NCBI GenBank assembly: GCA_013368315.1
Contig: JAACJM010000082.1
Span: 62,001-126,000, forward strand
Reading direction: 5' to 3'
From: Tetrapyrgos nigripes
Taxonomy: Eukaryota; Basidiomycota; Agaricomycetes; Agaricales; Campanellaceae
DNA: 64,000 nt
The translations under genes were made by a program, and so were the position numbers. Below, piece after piece: positions 1 to 11,036 of this stretch; within the stretch, counting starts at the first letter, position 1; each line of letters starts with the position of its first letter. Under the pieces are notes generated by a model that worked only from the letters and a program-made list of their open reading frames with translations, made no database searches and was not told the DNA's origin.

Positions 1-1105
1 ATTGAGCATGACCGACGCAGGGACTTTGAGGGATGTAGAGCCGATGGGCAGTGAGAGGATGGAGCGAAGGTGATTGGAGTATTGAGAAGTCTCGCAGGCC
101 TCAATGGTATAGTGACCAGAGTTATGAGGACGAGGGGCAATTTCGTTGATAGTAATAGTCCCTAGAGAAGCAAATTATTTAGGACTGCATCAATTCTGTA
201 AGACAATAAGCTCACCATCCTCCAACAAGAACATTTCTACACCAAAGACACCTGCTCCTTCGAAAGTTCGTACAGCGTTTCTAGCAATCTCCTCAGCACG
301 TCTACACAGCCCTGCGTCGGCAGTCCGTAGTGGTGCAAACACCAGATGACAGATATTGTCTTTGTGTACGGTCTCAACAACAGGGTAAGAAGCGACTTCG
401 CCAGACACTGAGCGTACAACCATAACAGCCAGCTCCTTCGTGAATGGAAGGAACTTTTCAGCATAAAGTGGACGCGAGCCAGAGCCTAAAGCCGCTATAG
501 CCTTGTCGACATCTGACAGAGAATGCAAGAGGAAGTTGCCTCGACCATCATAGGCTTGAGTACGGGATTTGAGCATGAGAGGTAGACCGAGCTTTTCAGT
601 AGCATGTTTGATTGATTCTGGTGCAGAATCCACAGACATGAATTCGCCCAGAGGGGTGGAATGTTTGCCCAAATGTTCCTTCTGGAGAAATTTATCTTGG
701 ATGATCCTAATCGTCTCTGGCGCCGGATGAATCTCTACGTTGGGATGGCTTTTCTTGACAGCATCGAGAGCGTCGACATCGACGTGTTCTATCTCGACAG
801 TCAAGACATCGACTCTGGACGCGAGTTCGGCGATTTTTTGTTGGTCTTTGAATGAGCCATCGATGTGTTGGGAAGAAGAGAAGACTTGTTTAGCTGGAGC
901 GTCTTCACCAACGTCAAGAATGACGGTCTGGATGTTGAGAAGAGAAGCAGCAGAGGCGAGCATACGGCCCAGCTGGCCACCACCTATGTTGATTCAGTGG
1001 AAAGCATTCCGAAATAAAATAATCTGAAAAACTGTCAGAGTTTCATTGCATTGGATAGAAAAGGGACGTACGCTCACCCAAAATTCCTACTACTTTATCG
1101 CTCAT
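1..1105 (-). CDS. ADE2: Phosphoribosylaminoimidazole carboxylase, N-terminal part (cut by window edge)
   Basis: This is the purine-pathway enzyme that carboxylates aminoimidazole ribonucleotide (AIR) to CAIR in the cytosol. Only the PurK-like ATP-grasp half is in the window; fungal ADE2 proteins continue into a PurE domain. I read three exons: 1105-1078, 983-216 and 161-1, with introns of 94 bp (984-1077) and 54 bp (162-215). Both introns have GTGAG donors and TAG acceptors. Exon 1 begins MSDKVVGILG and splices into GGQLGRMLASAA, the nucleotide-binding Gly-rich loop. Exon 2 carries the ATP-grasp core (KSRTQAYDGRGNF, then ELAVMVVRS). Exon 3 gives NEIAPRPHNSGHYTIEACE and LPIGSTSLKVPASVMLN, both typical of ADE2. 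The gene is divergent from RSA3 with 96 bp between starts. Identity is certain; the C-terminus lies outside the window. Confidence 0.95.
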
Positions 1106-1201
1106 CGTGGTATCGGAAAGAGCTGTGTGTACCTTCAGGGTTCTAGCCAAACACCACCTAAAATTTGAAAATCCCAGAAAAGGAAATCTGTCTCTTTCAC
1201 A
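1106..1201. promoter_or_regulatory. Shared ADE2/RSA3 divergent promoter
   Basis: These 96 bp separate the start codons of ADE2 (minus) and RSA3 (plus), so both must share 5' control sequence here. No clear TATA box is visible. The region is inferred from position only. Confidence 0.5.
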
Positions 1202-1901
1202 ATGTCTTCCACCGTTAAACCGGCATTACCTCGAAAACGAAACAGAAAACGCAAGAGAAGAGTGGAATTCTCTTCATCTTCTTCCTCGTCCTCCTCTTCG
1301 GAATCTTCAGATGATTCGGGTGATGAAAAGACAGCGACAGTAACTATAACAGCGCCAAAACAGCAGGTCAAAGCAAAAGCCGACGAACCCTCCGAATCTA
1401 ACGAAACTTCATCCTCTTCTTCTGAATCCTCTTCGTCATCTGACTCGGATTTCGATGATGATAGACCCGTCAAAAACACGACTGTAGACGCCGATGCAAA
1501 TAAAACGCGTCCTTCGCGCGTTCCCGTTCCTCGTGAACCGTCCCCACCACCGCCCTCTGCTGCTATTCCATCCTTTATTCCGGAAAGCGGAACTGGAGGT
1601 ACAGACGAGCAGGAAATGAAGGAAAAGTTTAGAAAGTTTTGGATGAGTTCTGTTGCAGATGGGTTTAAAGATGAGTTGGAGGAGATTCGGAAGGTGTGTC
1701 TTTCTATGTTGTTTTTTTTCTTTATTCACTCTGCCTTCGGCTGACACTGATCCATCTACACAGGAACCTAATTTAACAACCACAAAGTTATCCCTTCTTA
1801 TCGACTCCCTTGCTTCTGGAGCAGAAGTTTTTTCTTCCTCTAATACCTCCGGAGCTAGTAGTGTCCAGCGTATAAACGAGATGGAAATAGTATTGGGATA
1901 A
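1202..1901 (+). CDS. RSA3: Ribosome assembly protein 3 family
   Basis: This is probably the nucleolar factor for 60S pre-ribosome assembly (Rsa3 family). I read two exons, 1202-1693 and 1764-1901, with a 70-bp phase-0 intron (GTGTGT donor, CACAG acceptor), giving 209 residues. The N-terminus holds a basic patch (RKRNRKRKRR) followed by two acidic serine tracts, a common pattern in nucleolar proteins. The family region is near the C-terminus: FRKFWMSSVADGFKDELEEI, then across the splice LTTTKLSLLIDSLASGAE. That matches the Rsa3 arrangement of an FRKF(Y/W)M block followed by a leucine-rich 'LLIDSL..GA' block. Without splicing the frame runs into a stop soon after the donor, which supports the intron. 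The stop is TAA at 1899-1901, and the gene converges on the acyl-CoA dehydrogenase gene. Confidence 0.8.
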
Positions 1902-2131
1902 AGCATACTTTTGAGACGTCTATCTTTTTCAGCAGATCACTTTTTAGCCAATCCTTTTTGGGCTGGGTACTCGCCGACGGTTGCCTCCAGACCCTGGCGA
2001 AATGTCCTGGTACCGACAGAAAAATGGACAGCCCAGAGACATTGGGATGTTCTGCGTAGCACAGTCGACGGAATGCTACCCTCCAATAATGAATACTAGA
2101 CTAAATTACATCCTGTACCAGTGGTATTTAA

Positions 2132-3771
2132 TCAAGGTGTATACTCTTTCTGAATAAACCTCGCGATTGTCTGTAACTGAATGTTGGAGGTACCCTCGTA
2201 GATTGCGCCCTTGAGTAGAAAGAGAATGTCAGCCAGAAACAGAAAATAACAAACGGCTAAGGCCTCACAATCTTGGAATCTCTCCAGAACTTCTCAACAC
2301 CAGTCTCCCTCGTGAACCCAAGTCCACCCATCCACTCGATTGCCTGGCCACTGACACTCTGTGCGACCTGACTCGAGTACCATTTGGCCATAGCCGCCTC
2401 CTTCACGAATGGCAGACCGTTATCCTTCCGCCTCGCAGCGTTGTAAGTCAGAAGCCTAGCCGCCTCGATCTCAGTTGCAGCTTCAGCGAATTGGAAGCCC
2501 ATTCCTTGGAAGTGACCGACGGGTTGACCGAATTGGGTACGGGTGTAGGTGTAGGGTACGGAAAGGTTGAATGCGCCTTGTGCAAGACCCAACATCTGAG
2601 CAGCGATACCGATACGGCCTGAGTAGTTTAAGATATATGAGTACTTGGTATAGTCTGACTATGGGTTATGTCGTACCTTCATTCAGAATTTCGATGGCAA
2701 TCTTGTAACCCTTGCCCTCTCCTCCAATGATGTTCGCTTTGGGAATCCTGACCCCGTCAAAGTTGAGTGTACATGTCGATGAGGCACGTATACCCAGTTT
2801 CTGCTCCTTCTTGGCAATTTCGATGCCCATATCTTTAGTCGCAATGAAACAAGTTATGCCCTTGTAACCTTTTGACGGGTCAATCTGCAATGCGGTTAGA
2901 ACAAGAAGGTTGAGTATACAAGGTGAACGTACGTTGGCGAAAATGAGGAAGATATCAGCTTCGTAAGAGTTGGTAATCCACATCTTGGTTCCGTTGAGAA
3001 TATAATCATCTCCATCTTTTTGGGCTTTGGTCTGAAGAGCGAATGCATCGGAACCAGAAGCTGGTTCGGAAAGACAGAAAGAGCCCAACTTGTACTCGGT
3101 GTCAGCAAAGTCGGGTCAGCAGCTGTCAACAACTCTTACCTTTTCACTGCTCAACAAAGGTAACCACTTTGCCTTTTGCTCTTCAGTACCGTATGTCCTC
3201 AACACGGTGTTGACCAGGGTGTTGTGTACGTCACACATCACTGACACGGACGGATCTACTTTGGCAAGCTCTTCGATGGCTATAATGGCGGCAGTGAAAG
3301 AGGACTCAGATCCACCGTATTCTGCCGAAGTCTCAATACCCATGAGCTACAGAAGGCATGAATATGAGAGAGTGTCAAGGTTTGAGAGAATGCAAAGACA
3401 TACACCCTGCTCAAATAGGCCTTGAATAATTGAGGGGTCCATCTGCTCCTTCTCGTCCATCTCGCGGACTTTGGGTTGCACGACCTCAGCTGCGAAACGG
3501 CGTACTAGAAACGATGTAAATGACCTGTTTCGTTGTTCGGGTAGGATGACATACCAGTCTCGCGAATCATCTCTTCTTCCTCAGTGAAGACATCGAGAGA
3601 AGCAAGCTTGGGGACGTCCTCTGAACGACGGTACCGCGTCGCAGAAAATGTTCTGGCAAAGAACGTCAGCCAAGACAGGGGTAGATTGACAAACTGCCCT
3701 AACCTTGCAGCATTTATTGATGAGCGGGACGCGACAGCTCTGGAAGAACGAGACAAGGCGTTTCTAAACAT
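2132..3771 (-). CDS. Short/branched-chain acyl-CoA dehydrogenase, mitochondrial
   Basis: This is an FAD enzyme of mitochondrial branched-chain amino acid or short acyl-CoA oxidation. Exons by frame and splice sites are 3771-3555, 3504-3404, 3346-3140, about 3088-2933 (or from 3094), 2884-2677, 2618-2269 and 2209-2132. A further 51-bp intron (3703-3653) may lie inside exon 1; it keeps the frame, so it is optional (about 438 or 421 residues). The N-terminus [18 protein letters not shown] is basic and Ser-rich, as in matrix targeting peptides. Family signatures are [63 protein letters not shown] and [11 protein letters not shown]. The Glu of YEGTS is the expected catalytic base. The set fits the ACADSB subgroup best; substrate is inferred from family. 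Divergent from BIG1. Confidence 0.92.
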
Positions 3772-3898
3772 TGTTGAGGAGGAGGAAAAGAGAGAACGGA
3801 AATCAGGTGCGTACGGGTCTCGGAAGCACCTTCGGCCCTCGGGAGGCGAGCCAGGACTCCGAGTTTCCCACAGTAGTCCTTGCTCAACGTCCTCAACG
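3772..3898. promoter_or_regulatory. Shared promoter between acyl-CoA dehydrogenase and BIG1-like genes
   Basis: This 127-bp gap lies between two divergent start codons (3771 minus, 3899 plus). No recognisable element is seen. It is inferred as a bidirectional promoter from gene order. Confidence 0.45.
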
Positions 3899-4929
3899 AT
3901 GACCCGCCTTCCTCTTCTCTTGTCTCTCTCGCCGCTGGCTTTGGCTTTCTCGAATACTTCGCCTTTGGTAGCATGGTCTTCTCATAGGTAGTGGTTTCTT
4001 CTGCTGTACACGATTCGTCGTTGTTGACTGGTGTACTTCAGCTCGAGTGTCCTCGACCGGTTACCTTCCACTGTTGCCGATAAACACCATTCTCTTCAGC
4101 TTTTGGAAACTATTCTACTCAATGAGGATGTTTGCGAACACGAAGCAATTGTACTGATTGGCCAGCCAGGGGTATGCATGTCGTCCGTTCTTTCTTCCAT
4201 GTCATTCATACTCACCATCTCATTTTGCTTTGCTAGCTCCATGCTTCAGATCTCCGCAACCTTCCTTCCAATTCGCACGTGGCCCGCTCACTGTCTTCTG
4301 CACCCTCCTCTCGCCAATACGCTTATGTGCCTTTACCTCTACCTGTTGACGCATCTTCCATCTCCGCAGTTGCAGAAGCAGTCTCAGAAAAATGTGGATC
4401 TAGACTCGTCAATATGATGCTTGGACAAGAAGGAGTTGCCTTTTCTAAAGATGAAAAGACCATCATTATACTCGGTATGCCAGAACTGGAATTGGACGGT
4501 GACAGGAAGGGTAGAGTTATGGAACACGGTCAGTTTGTAACGAATTTCTCATTGCTCGTTTCTCTGATGTTGTCCATAGATATGGTTTTATCCACCACCC
4601 TTTCCTCTCTACCATTCACCAGCCACCTCACCATCTTCACTGGCTCCCCTGCGAGCTCCAGCCTGAGCTTCTCCAAACGTCAAGAAGGCTCCTCCTTGGT
4701 TCTCGGTTCCGCTTTAACCGACCCTTCCGTCTCAGCTGCAAAGAAAGGCGGAATACTCCACAACTACCAACTGTTAACTCCAGCTTTGATCACGACTTTG
4801 CTTGTTGTGTTGTTCATTCTTTTACCGGTTATGTACTTTGGGATTTCTGCGCTTGCGAGTATTCAAAATCCTATCAGGTTGGAGGCGGCGCCTAAAGGGT
4901 ATAATGCTGCGGAGAGGAAGAACCAGTGA
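3899..4929 (+). CDS. BIG1: BIG1/VOA1-like ER membrane protein
   Basis: This is probably a type I ER membrane protein of the Big1/Voa1 (V-ATPase accessory S1-like) group, linked in yeasts to cell-wall beta-1,6-glucan and V-ATPase assembly. Exons are 3899-3987, 4042-4171, 4237-4528 and 4580-4929, with introns of 54, 65 and 51 bp, all GT-AG. The protein opens with a signal peptide (MTRLPLLLSLSPLALAFS) followed directly by NTSPLVAWSS, the hallmark of Big1 proteins. A luminal domain follows. A single C-terminal membrane span (ALITTLLVVLFILLPVMYF) is preceded by NYQLLTP and followed by SALASIQNPIRLE, typical of the Ac45/VOA1 transmembrane family. The tail ends RKNQ, loosely like a dilysine ER signal. 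Big1 versus Voa1 cannot be separated without alignment. Confidence 0.8.
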
Positions 4930-5144
4930 AGGGTGTTTGCGCAGTTTTGTTGGAAAGATGGAGGGTTGTGCATTCTGCGTAGTAGAGGGGTCTATTAACG
5001 CGCATGGACGCTAATCCCAGTGATAGTACAGATTTTCTAATGTGTTTCTTTGCACTGAATACCATGCATTTATTGGTCGCAAAATCAAGAGGCTAATTTA
5101 CAGCTATATGCATTGCTATTGTACAAGTGAGTGTAGAACAAAAA

Positions 5145-6721
5145 TCATATCTTAGAGTCGCCTGCTTCGTCCAAGCATCGAAGTTTGAGGAATACATCGG
5201 TGCCTGTGAAACTTCGTCAATAACGGGTTATACCGTACAGACCGGTTACTCACCCCATCCTTCTAATGAGACTAGTTCCAGTGAACCTCCAAAGTACCTG
5301 ACCATTGGCCGTGAGCAAACTGCCTCGCAAGAACATATTACACTTACTTTGCATACAGCCTACTCATTGGCAAGCCATAGCCCAACCCTGCTATAGTTCC
5401 CAGCCCAGTCTGCAAACCTTTCCCAGTAATCTCACCAAAAAGGTTTCCTCCACCGGCTGCACCTCCACCGGCAATCGCTGCGATGCCTCCAACGTGTTGA
5501 GCGGCATAAGGACCACCGCCATCACCCGAATCACCGTCGTACGAGTCGGATGCGGAATCGCTCTCAGCGTTACGGCCGGCAGTGGTAAATGCGTAAGAGA
5601 AGATTTTGGGAATGTTGGACGGGGGTACACCACCGCCTTGGTCCCGGATACGGATGGAGTAAAAATTGGAAAGTGTAGAAGAAGAATTGGGGATGTTAGG
5701 TGGAGGGGAGAGAGTGATCCTAATGGGAGGTAGGGCATTGGAGTGTGAGCCCGATTGAGGGCTAGAGCGGTGGTAGTTTTCGACTGTAGCACGGAAGGAG
5801 TTTTTGAGAATTTCGGTGAGGATATATTCCAGATGGACTGAGACGTATCTATGTGGGGTATGAGAAAGATGGAGAAGAAGAATGAGTTTACGACGCACGC
5901 AAAAGTGGAATCGGGATGTCCGTCAAGTATTATTGAAGGACTGGCACCTAGGGTAGCCTCACAAAGTTCTGATACAAAGGACGAGCACATCTTGACCATT
6001 TCAGCGGGAGAGCAAGACATGTTGACGACACCGAAACCGCTGGTATTTTCCTCTTGGAAGGCTCTTGACAGGGCGACATGCTGCTCAGCAATGAGTCGAA
6101 CAGAGATACGGCTTCGGATGGCACCATCGAGGAATTCGTTGATCTGTTCAGAAGACAGGTATCGAGAGCATTCTTGAAATCTAAAGAAGAATTAGAGAAG
6201 AAAGGAACGAGAGAGTTGGGCTTTGCATACCCCTTGGCCATGGTGGGTATGTCATTTGCATGGATCTCGACCAGCTCCTCGAGCATCTCTGCGAATCTGG
6301 CATTCTCTTCAACTGTCTTTGGAGTTGGATAAGTTGAAAACCAGAGGAAGCTCTGTTTGTACGATGCTAGTATACTAGAGACATAACTGTAGAGCAGTTT
6401 TGTCAAGCGTGTCTGGTTCTAGTGGACGGCGACATACGGGTTTGTACCAACGATGAAAGGTAAGGCTTCTATTGATCTCACTCTGGTTGCTAGACGTTTA
6501 GGGATTTCTTCGAGTGCATACGAGACGGATGCAAGGAGAGACTCTGGTGTCAGTGGTCGGCCGAAAGAGAGCAATGCGGATAGATTAAGAGGTCGAGGCG
6601 GTGAAGAGGCATGTCTGTCGAGAAGTTCAGTGACTTGACGAGGATTTGCAGCAGGAGCTCGACGAGGCGCTATGTATCCACGGCGGAAGGAGATGAGTGG
6701 ACGGAACAGACGTGAACGCAT
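5145..6721 (-). CDS. Mitochondrial PDK/BCKDK-family protein kinase
   Basis: This is a GHKL-fold Ser kinase that would phosphorylate pyruvate or branched-chain 2-oxoacid dehydrogenase in the matrix. Six exons fit every reading frame: 6721-6438, 6386-6231, 6180-5899, 5848-5348, 5297-5254 and 5203-5145, with introns of 49-51 bp, giving 441 residues. The start chosen gives the basic presequence MRSRLFRPLISFRRGY. Family motifs in order are LSFGRPLTPESLLAS, LPFIVGTNPYV, EIHANDIPTMAKGFQE (across a splice), INEFLDGAIRSRISVRLIAE, the N-box LEYILTEILKNSFRAT, IRIRDQGGGV, and the G-box GLGYGLPMSRLYAKYFGGSL. Between the D-box and G-box sits a long Asp/Ser- then Gly/Ala-rich insert, so the ATP lid looks expanded. 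Which dehydrogenase is the substrate cannot be told from sequence. Confidence 0.9.
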
Positions 6722-7106
6722 GTCATTTATGAATATTCTGCTAACACTCATACGTCGGTAAGTATGTAGAGACGTCAACGTCTTCAAATGATTTGTTCTC
6801 AAAATGCAATGATGCAGTATATGTACTGCGGCCGTGGACGGAAAGATGTCTGATGATTTCCTATCATTGAGCGTTGCCAGCGCCTAGCATCATTTTTGCA
6901 GTGGATTCTACACTGTGAATTAAGGGCTGGAAGCAATTTGCTTGAAACCGGACACTGGCGTGAGCGAATCTCTAACTCCGCTCCGGCTATCGCTTCCTGT
7001 AGGCGACGCGTTTTCACGTTCTTTTCGTTTCATGTGCATCGTTGGAGGTCAGTTATCCTCTGCATTTCCGTCATTACAGCTGGGCTGAAAAGAACATTAT
7101 AGCACA
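6722..7106. promoter_or_regulatory. Divergent intergenic region, kinase / PEX3
   Basis: These 385 bp lie between the minus-strand kinase start and the plus-strand PEX3 start. No convincing ORF or TATA box is seen; it should hold both promoters. Confidence 0.45.
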
Positions 7107-10100
7107 ATGCCGCCGTCTTCATCAACTTCCTCAGCTTCCTCTTCCACAGTTCTTACAACCGTAACTTCTGCCGCTTCCAAAGCCACTCTATTTGTAGTTG
7201 GCCTATACCTTGTTCGCGGATACATCACTGAGCGTCTTGAAGACGTTAAAGAGAAGCTTGAATCAGACCGGACTGCTGGGGACATCTTGAAGAGAAGGTT
7301 CGAGCAAACGCAGGAGGATGTGGGGTATACCGTCATGGCCATGCTGCCCAGCTTAGCCGAGGGAATAATAGAGGAGATGGACGTCGAGGAAGTGACAAAG
7401 GAACTCAAGGGCTTGGGAAAAGAGAAAGCGAAAGAGAAGGAGAGACAGAGTGGCACGTCCAGCCTCGCAGAGGATTCTCAACTCAGCACATCCGGTTTAC
7501 GCGGCTGGGTCGATACTTCGAAACAGCATTCTCATTCTCAGTCCCAATCCTCCAACGAAAACTCCAACGAAGAATCCGAACTGAGCTCTAGCTTCGTCAG
7601 TGCAGGCTCCAACTACGGTTACACCACGTCCTCTATTGCCGCATCTGCCTCAGCCTCGAATCTCTCCGTCGTCTCATCCTCTGCACTGTCAGTCAAATCT
7701 GGAGGCGACGAGTCGGATGCTGGGAGCGTGAGCGGCCTTTCTGACGTCGCTGGTCGAAACCTTCTCGGCCCATACGGCTATAGCAATGCAGATCTTCTCA
7801 ACGCGTCAGTTTCTTCCTTCGCTTCGCTTGGATCGTCTCTCGACTCCAGCGTTTTCCTCCAAAACCTTCCACCGACGCGTCCCCTTAACATTTCTTCCGG
7901 CAAAACCAATACGCCCAAGTCCAAATCCGCGCTATGGTTACATCTCCTTCGATTAACATTAACCCGCACCCTTCTTACTTCCTACACCATCTCTCTCCTC
8001 TCTCTCTTCACTACTCTCCAACTTACCCTGCTCGCCCGTGCCAAGTATGTGCGCGGGATCATGCAGAAGGCAAAAGAAGAGGAAGTTCGCGAAAGAATTG
8101 AAGAGAACGTGAGGAACGAATTTAGCTTTGGGGGCGTCTTGATGAAGATGATTAGAGGGAGATTGGGCATGGGTTCTGGGAGCCTGGATTGGGGTAAACC
8201 AGAGGAATTGTATGCAGATGGGTTTGGTGACGATGATGCCGAGCTGTCTTTCTTGCATAGACTGGGGCCCAAGTCCGGAGCTGGAGGTCTTATACACGCT
8301 GCTCCCGATACAGCTTTTGAGGCTCTCTCGACTAAATATCTCACTCTTTCCTATCACTTCCTTCACGTTGGGTGGCGTGACCTCTCCGATGTTGTTCGGG
8401 AAGCTGTGATCGCCACTCTATCTGAATTCTACGTTCATGATGAGGAGAAAGGTAGAGAAGAGAAGGTTACGCTCAAAACCAAACTCTCCCCTGAAGACTT
8501 CCGTCGGCTTATACGGGCCATTCGTCGTCGCATTGAGGGCCGTCTTTGGGATTTGCCTGGTGATGCGGATGGAGGCGAGACCTCAGGACACTTGGACAAT
8601 ACGAAGTGGATCTGGACAAAAGAGAGGATAGATAGGGAAACGGAGAAGAGAGAAATGTTTTGTGGGGCGCTGTTACCCAAGACTCAGGAGGAAGTAAAGA
8701 GGGCACTTGAGGAAGGCGGATGGAGGGGAGATGGCGTGGAATATCCTGGTTATCCTGATGAATGGGCGGGTGGAGGGTACAAGGATGAGGAGGAGGATGA
8801 ACGAAGGAACATCCTGAGCGAAGAAGCCGGCATGGATTCAGCGTCCGTGAACGAAGATTCTGCCTACTCACTAGCTCACTCCGTCTCTGATAGAGAATCT
8901 ACAGTGGACAATAGCGAAGCGGAGGAACCTTCGTCTGCCCAGACATCATCCGAGTTATCTCAAGCTTCTGAAGACTCTTCTCAGCTGTCGTCGCAAGACC
9001 AGTTCCAGACATCTCATTTAGGGCTAAGGGGTGCTTCTTCTACTACGCCGTTACCTCCATCCAACTCTCATCCGCTACCAGTGCCTCCCAATCGTAGCTC
9101 AATCGGTCTCCGTCCTTTACCTTCGCCTACACCGCCTCTTCGTACGTCCACTCCGCCTATCCGTCCCCTTCCTTCCATCCCTCCTCCAGCGTACTCGGCA
9201 GAGTCGAATGAATTTGTAAGGCCTGAGGAGGATGCATGGCCTAACGATCGTTCACGGTACTCTGTGGTCTCTCTCTCGGATATGGCTTCTCCCGGTCCTG
9301 AGGAAGGTGTAGTGACGAAATTTGAGGATATTGCACCAACACGTCGAATGCCACCCGTTCTTTCAAAGAATGACTCCAGGCCACCTACCAGGCCCCCGTC
9401 ATCTCTAGCATCGGTTTCCCGACCATCGTCTAGACAGGGTTCGGTAGCGTCACCTACAAGCACGAATGGAAATGGGAAGAGGGATACCTTACGCCCTTCA
9501 GAAGCCATAGGGCCACAGTCTAGTCAAACCAATCCTACTGCATCATCTGGTCCGCAATCCAGACCCCAATCTCGTGCATCGACTGCGCCGTCTGTCTCCT
9601 CTCATGCATCTCAATCAGGAAAGCAAAAAGTGGAACCCGTGATGACGCCTCCGCCACCAGCGACTAATACTTCACTGTCCCTGCCTTATCCATATGCAAG
9701 TGGGCCCTATGACTTTGGACATGACAATGGCAGTTCGATCGCAGTTCTTCATCCTTTCTCCGAATCTCATCTTTCTCGTCGAACGTCAAACTCTCATATG
9801 TATCCTCCTGGTTCATTCGCCGGATTTAACGGTCGGAGGACAGCACCTTCTCCCCGAGATCCTGACCCCGCCTTCACTGCGCTCCTGGCTGAAACACGGT
9901 CACATATTATGGGTGCGGATTTTGCATATGTTTTGGGAAAGGCAGTGGGCGAGGTTCTGAAAGGAGTGGTTGGCGAGGAAGATGGACAGGAAGGAGTGAA
10001 GGTGAAGGGTGTTTTGCACAGTTGCTTTACCAGCCACCCTGCAGGTCATTCTGGGACAAAAGATGCAGTGCACGAGAAGGAGAAAGACAAGGCTAGGCTG

Positions 10101-10232
10101 GCTGCTCTTCTGCCGCCTCTTGCGCGCTGGTCCAAAGATTCCTTGGTTGGTCTTCCTAATGTGGTTGTTGATAATTTGCTGGGAATGAGAGAAGTGAAGG
10201 CATGGGAGGGAGTTGTGTTTGGAGAGCTCTAA
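7107..10232 (+). CDS. PEX3: Peroxin-3, unusually long
   Basis: Pex3 is the peroxisomal membrane anchor that recruits Pex19 and starts peroxisome membrane assembly. This is one uninterrupted ORF of 1041 codons with A at -3 of its ATG. Residues 26-46 form the membrane anchor (ATLFVVGLYLVRGYITERL), followed by the Pex3 signature LKRRFEQTQEDVGYTVMAML. Around residues 271-315 lies the core helix block, LWLHLLRLTLTRTLLTSYT and then LLSLFTTLQLTLLARAKYV. Residues about 580-900 are Ser/Pro-rich low complexity, and a conserved-looking C-terminal helix region follows (LAALLPPLARWSKDSL). Typical Pex3 proteins have roughly 350-550 residues, so this copy is about twice that because of inserts. No splice sites are needed and the frame stays open, so the inserts look translated. 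Identity is secure. Confidence 0.9.
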   Translation: MPPSSSTSSASSSTVLTTVTSAASKATLFVVGLYLVRGYITERLEDVKEKLESDRTAGDILKRRFEQTQEDVGYTVMAMLPSLAEGIIEEMDVEEVTKELKGLGKEKAKEKERQSGTSSLAEDSQLSTSGLRGWVDTSKQHSHSQSQSSNENSNEESELSSSFVSAGSNYGYTTSSIAASASASNLSVVSSSALSVKSGGDESDAGSVSGLSDVAGRNLLGPYGYSNADLLNASVSSFASLGSSLDSSVFLQNLPPTRPLNISSGKTNTPKSKSALWLHLLRLTLTRTLLTSYTISLLSLFTTLQLTLLARAKYVRGIMQKAKEEEVRERIEENVRNEFSFGGVLMKMIRGRLGMGSGSLDWGKPEELYADGFGDDDAELSFLHRLGPKSGAGGLIHAAPDTAFEALSTKYLTLSYHFLHVGWRDLSDVVREAVIATLSEFYVHDEEKGREEKVTLKTKLSPEDFRRLIRAIRRRIEGRLWDLPGDADGGETSGHLDNTKWIWTKERIDRETEKREMFCGALLPKTQEEVKRALEEGGWRGDGVEYPGYPDEWAGGGYKDEEEDERRNILSEEAGMDSASVNEDSAYSLAHSVSDRESTVDNSEAEEPSSAQTSSELSQASEDSSQLSSQDQFQTSHLGLRGASSTTPLPPSNSHPLPVPPNRSSIGLRPLPSPTPPLRTSTPPIRPLPSIPPPAYSAESNEFVRPEEDAWPNDRSRYSVVSLSDMASPGPEEGVVTKFEDIAPTRRMPPVLSKNDSRPPTRPPSSLASVSRPSSRQGSVASPTSTNGNGKRDTLRPSEAIGPQSSQTNPTASSGPQSRPQSRASTAPSVSSHASQSGKQKVEPVMTPPPPATNTSLSLPYPYASGPYDFGHDNGSSIAVLHPFSESHLSRRTSNSHMYPPGSFAGFNGRRTAPSPRDPDPAFTALLAETRSHIMGADFAYVLGKAVGEVLKGVVGEEDGQEGVKVKGVLHSCFTSHPAGHSGTKDAVHEKEKDKARLAALLPPLARWSKDSLVGLPNVVVDNLLGMREVKAWEGVVFGEL

Positions 10233-11036
10233 AATCTACTTGATTCCCTATTTAACATTATCATAATCTGTGTAATTCTGTTGCGGCATGGATAAAGTTT
10301 TTATTGCTGTCTGTGGAAAAGCTCACCTGATGCAAGTTGAAAATCACACTATAGCAGAGATGCTTGTCCAAGTAGGGCCCATGAGGAAACCCAGCTGAGT
10401 TGCAGAGATGGGAGTAGCATCAGGAAAACCATCCATGGATAATTTCATGATAAGTTATGCATACCTAGGAGTAATTTGTGTAATCTTGTTGGTGGTCTCC
10501 AATTGGTACCTAAATGGGATACACAGAATGAGTATGTGCTCCTCAGTCTGGACACTTGTAACGGTCAAATGGATGAGAAGTTAAGGGGTAGAGGCCATTG
10601 GCAAACAAAGACATACATAAATAATAAGAAGTATAATAGAACTAAGAATAGCCATTTCTGAGACTGCCACAAGCAAGTGTTTACTATGAAGTTTTCAATT
10701 TTGGACATGTATCATGAATGTATAACATAGATAAAAGGAAAAGTGAAGTCCATAGAGCACAGTGAGCAATTTCAGTGCCCATATCAGACAATACTTAATC
10801 CAGACAATAAACTGAAATACATAAATTTTTTGCTTGTGAGCACCTGTGAGCCCTTGTGAGTGGTCATATATAGCCACCATATCCTTTTCAAATTTGCCTA
10901 AATCCATAGCAACCAATTTCATAACTGGTGTTCTAAAACTCTGATATTAAAATTCAATTGATGCTATCTCCTCAATAACTCTCCTCCTTCCAATTGTTGG
11001 CCTGAAAGCCACTGTGGCCACTGGCAGCCACTCCAC
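10233..11036. other. AT-rich intergenic DNA after PEX3
   Basis: I see no gene, tRNA or clear transposon here. The sequence is AT-rich with only short ORFs, and it marks the change from the gene-dense segment to repeat DNA. Confidence 0.5.

Noticed and set aside
1135..1479. Acidic antisense ORF opposite RSA3
   Set aside because: It is the mirror of the Ser/Lys-rich RSA3 coding sequence and has no splice logic or family motif.
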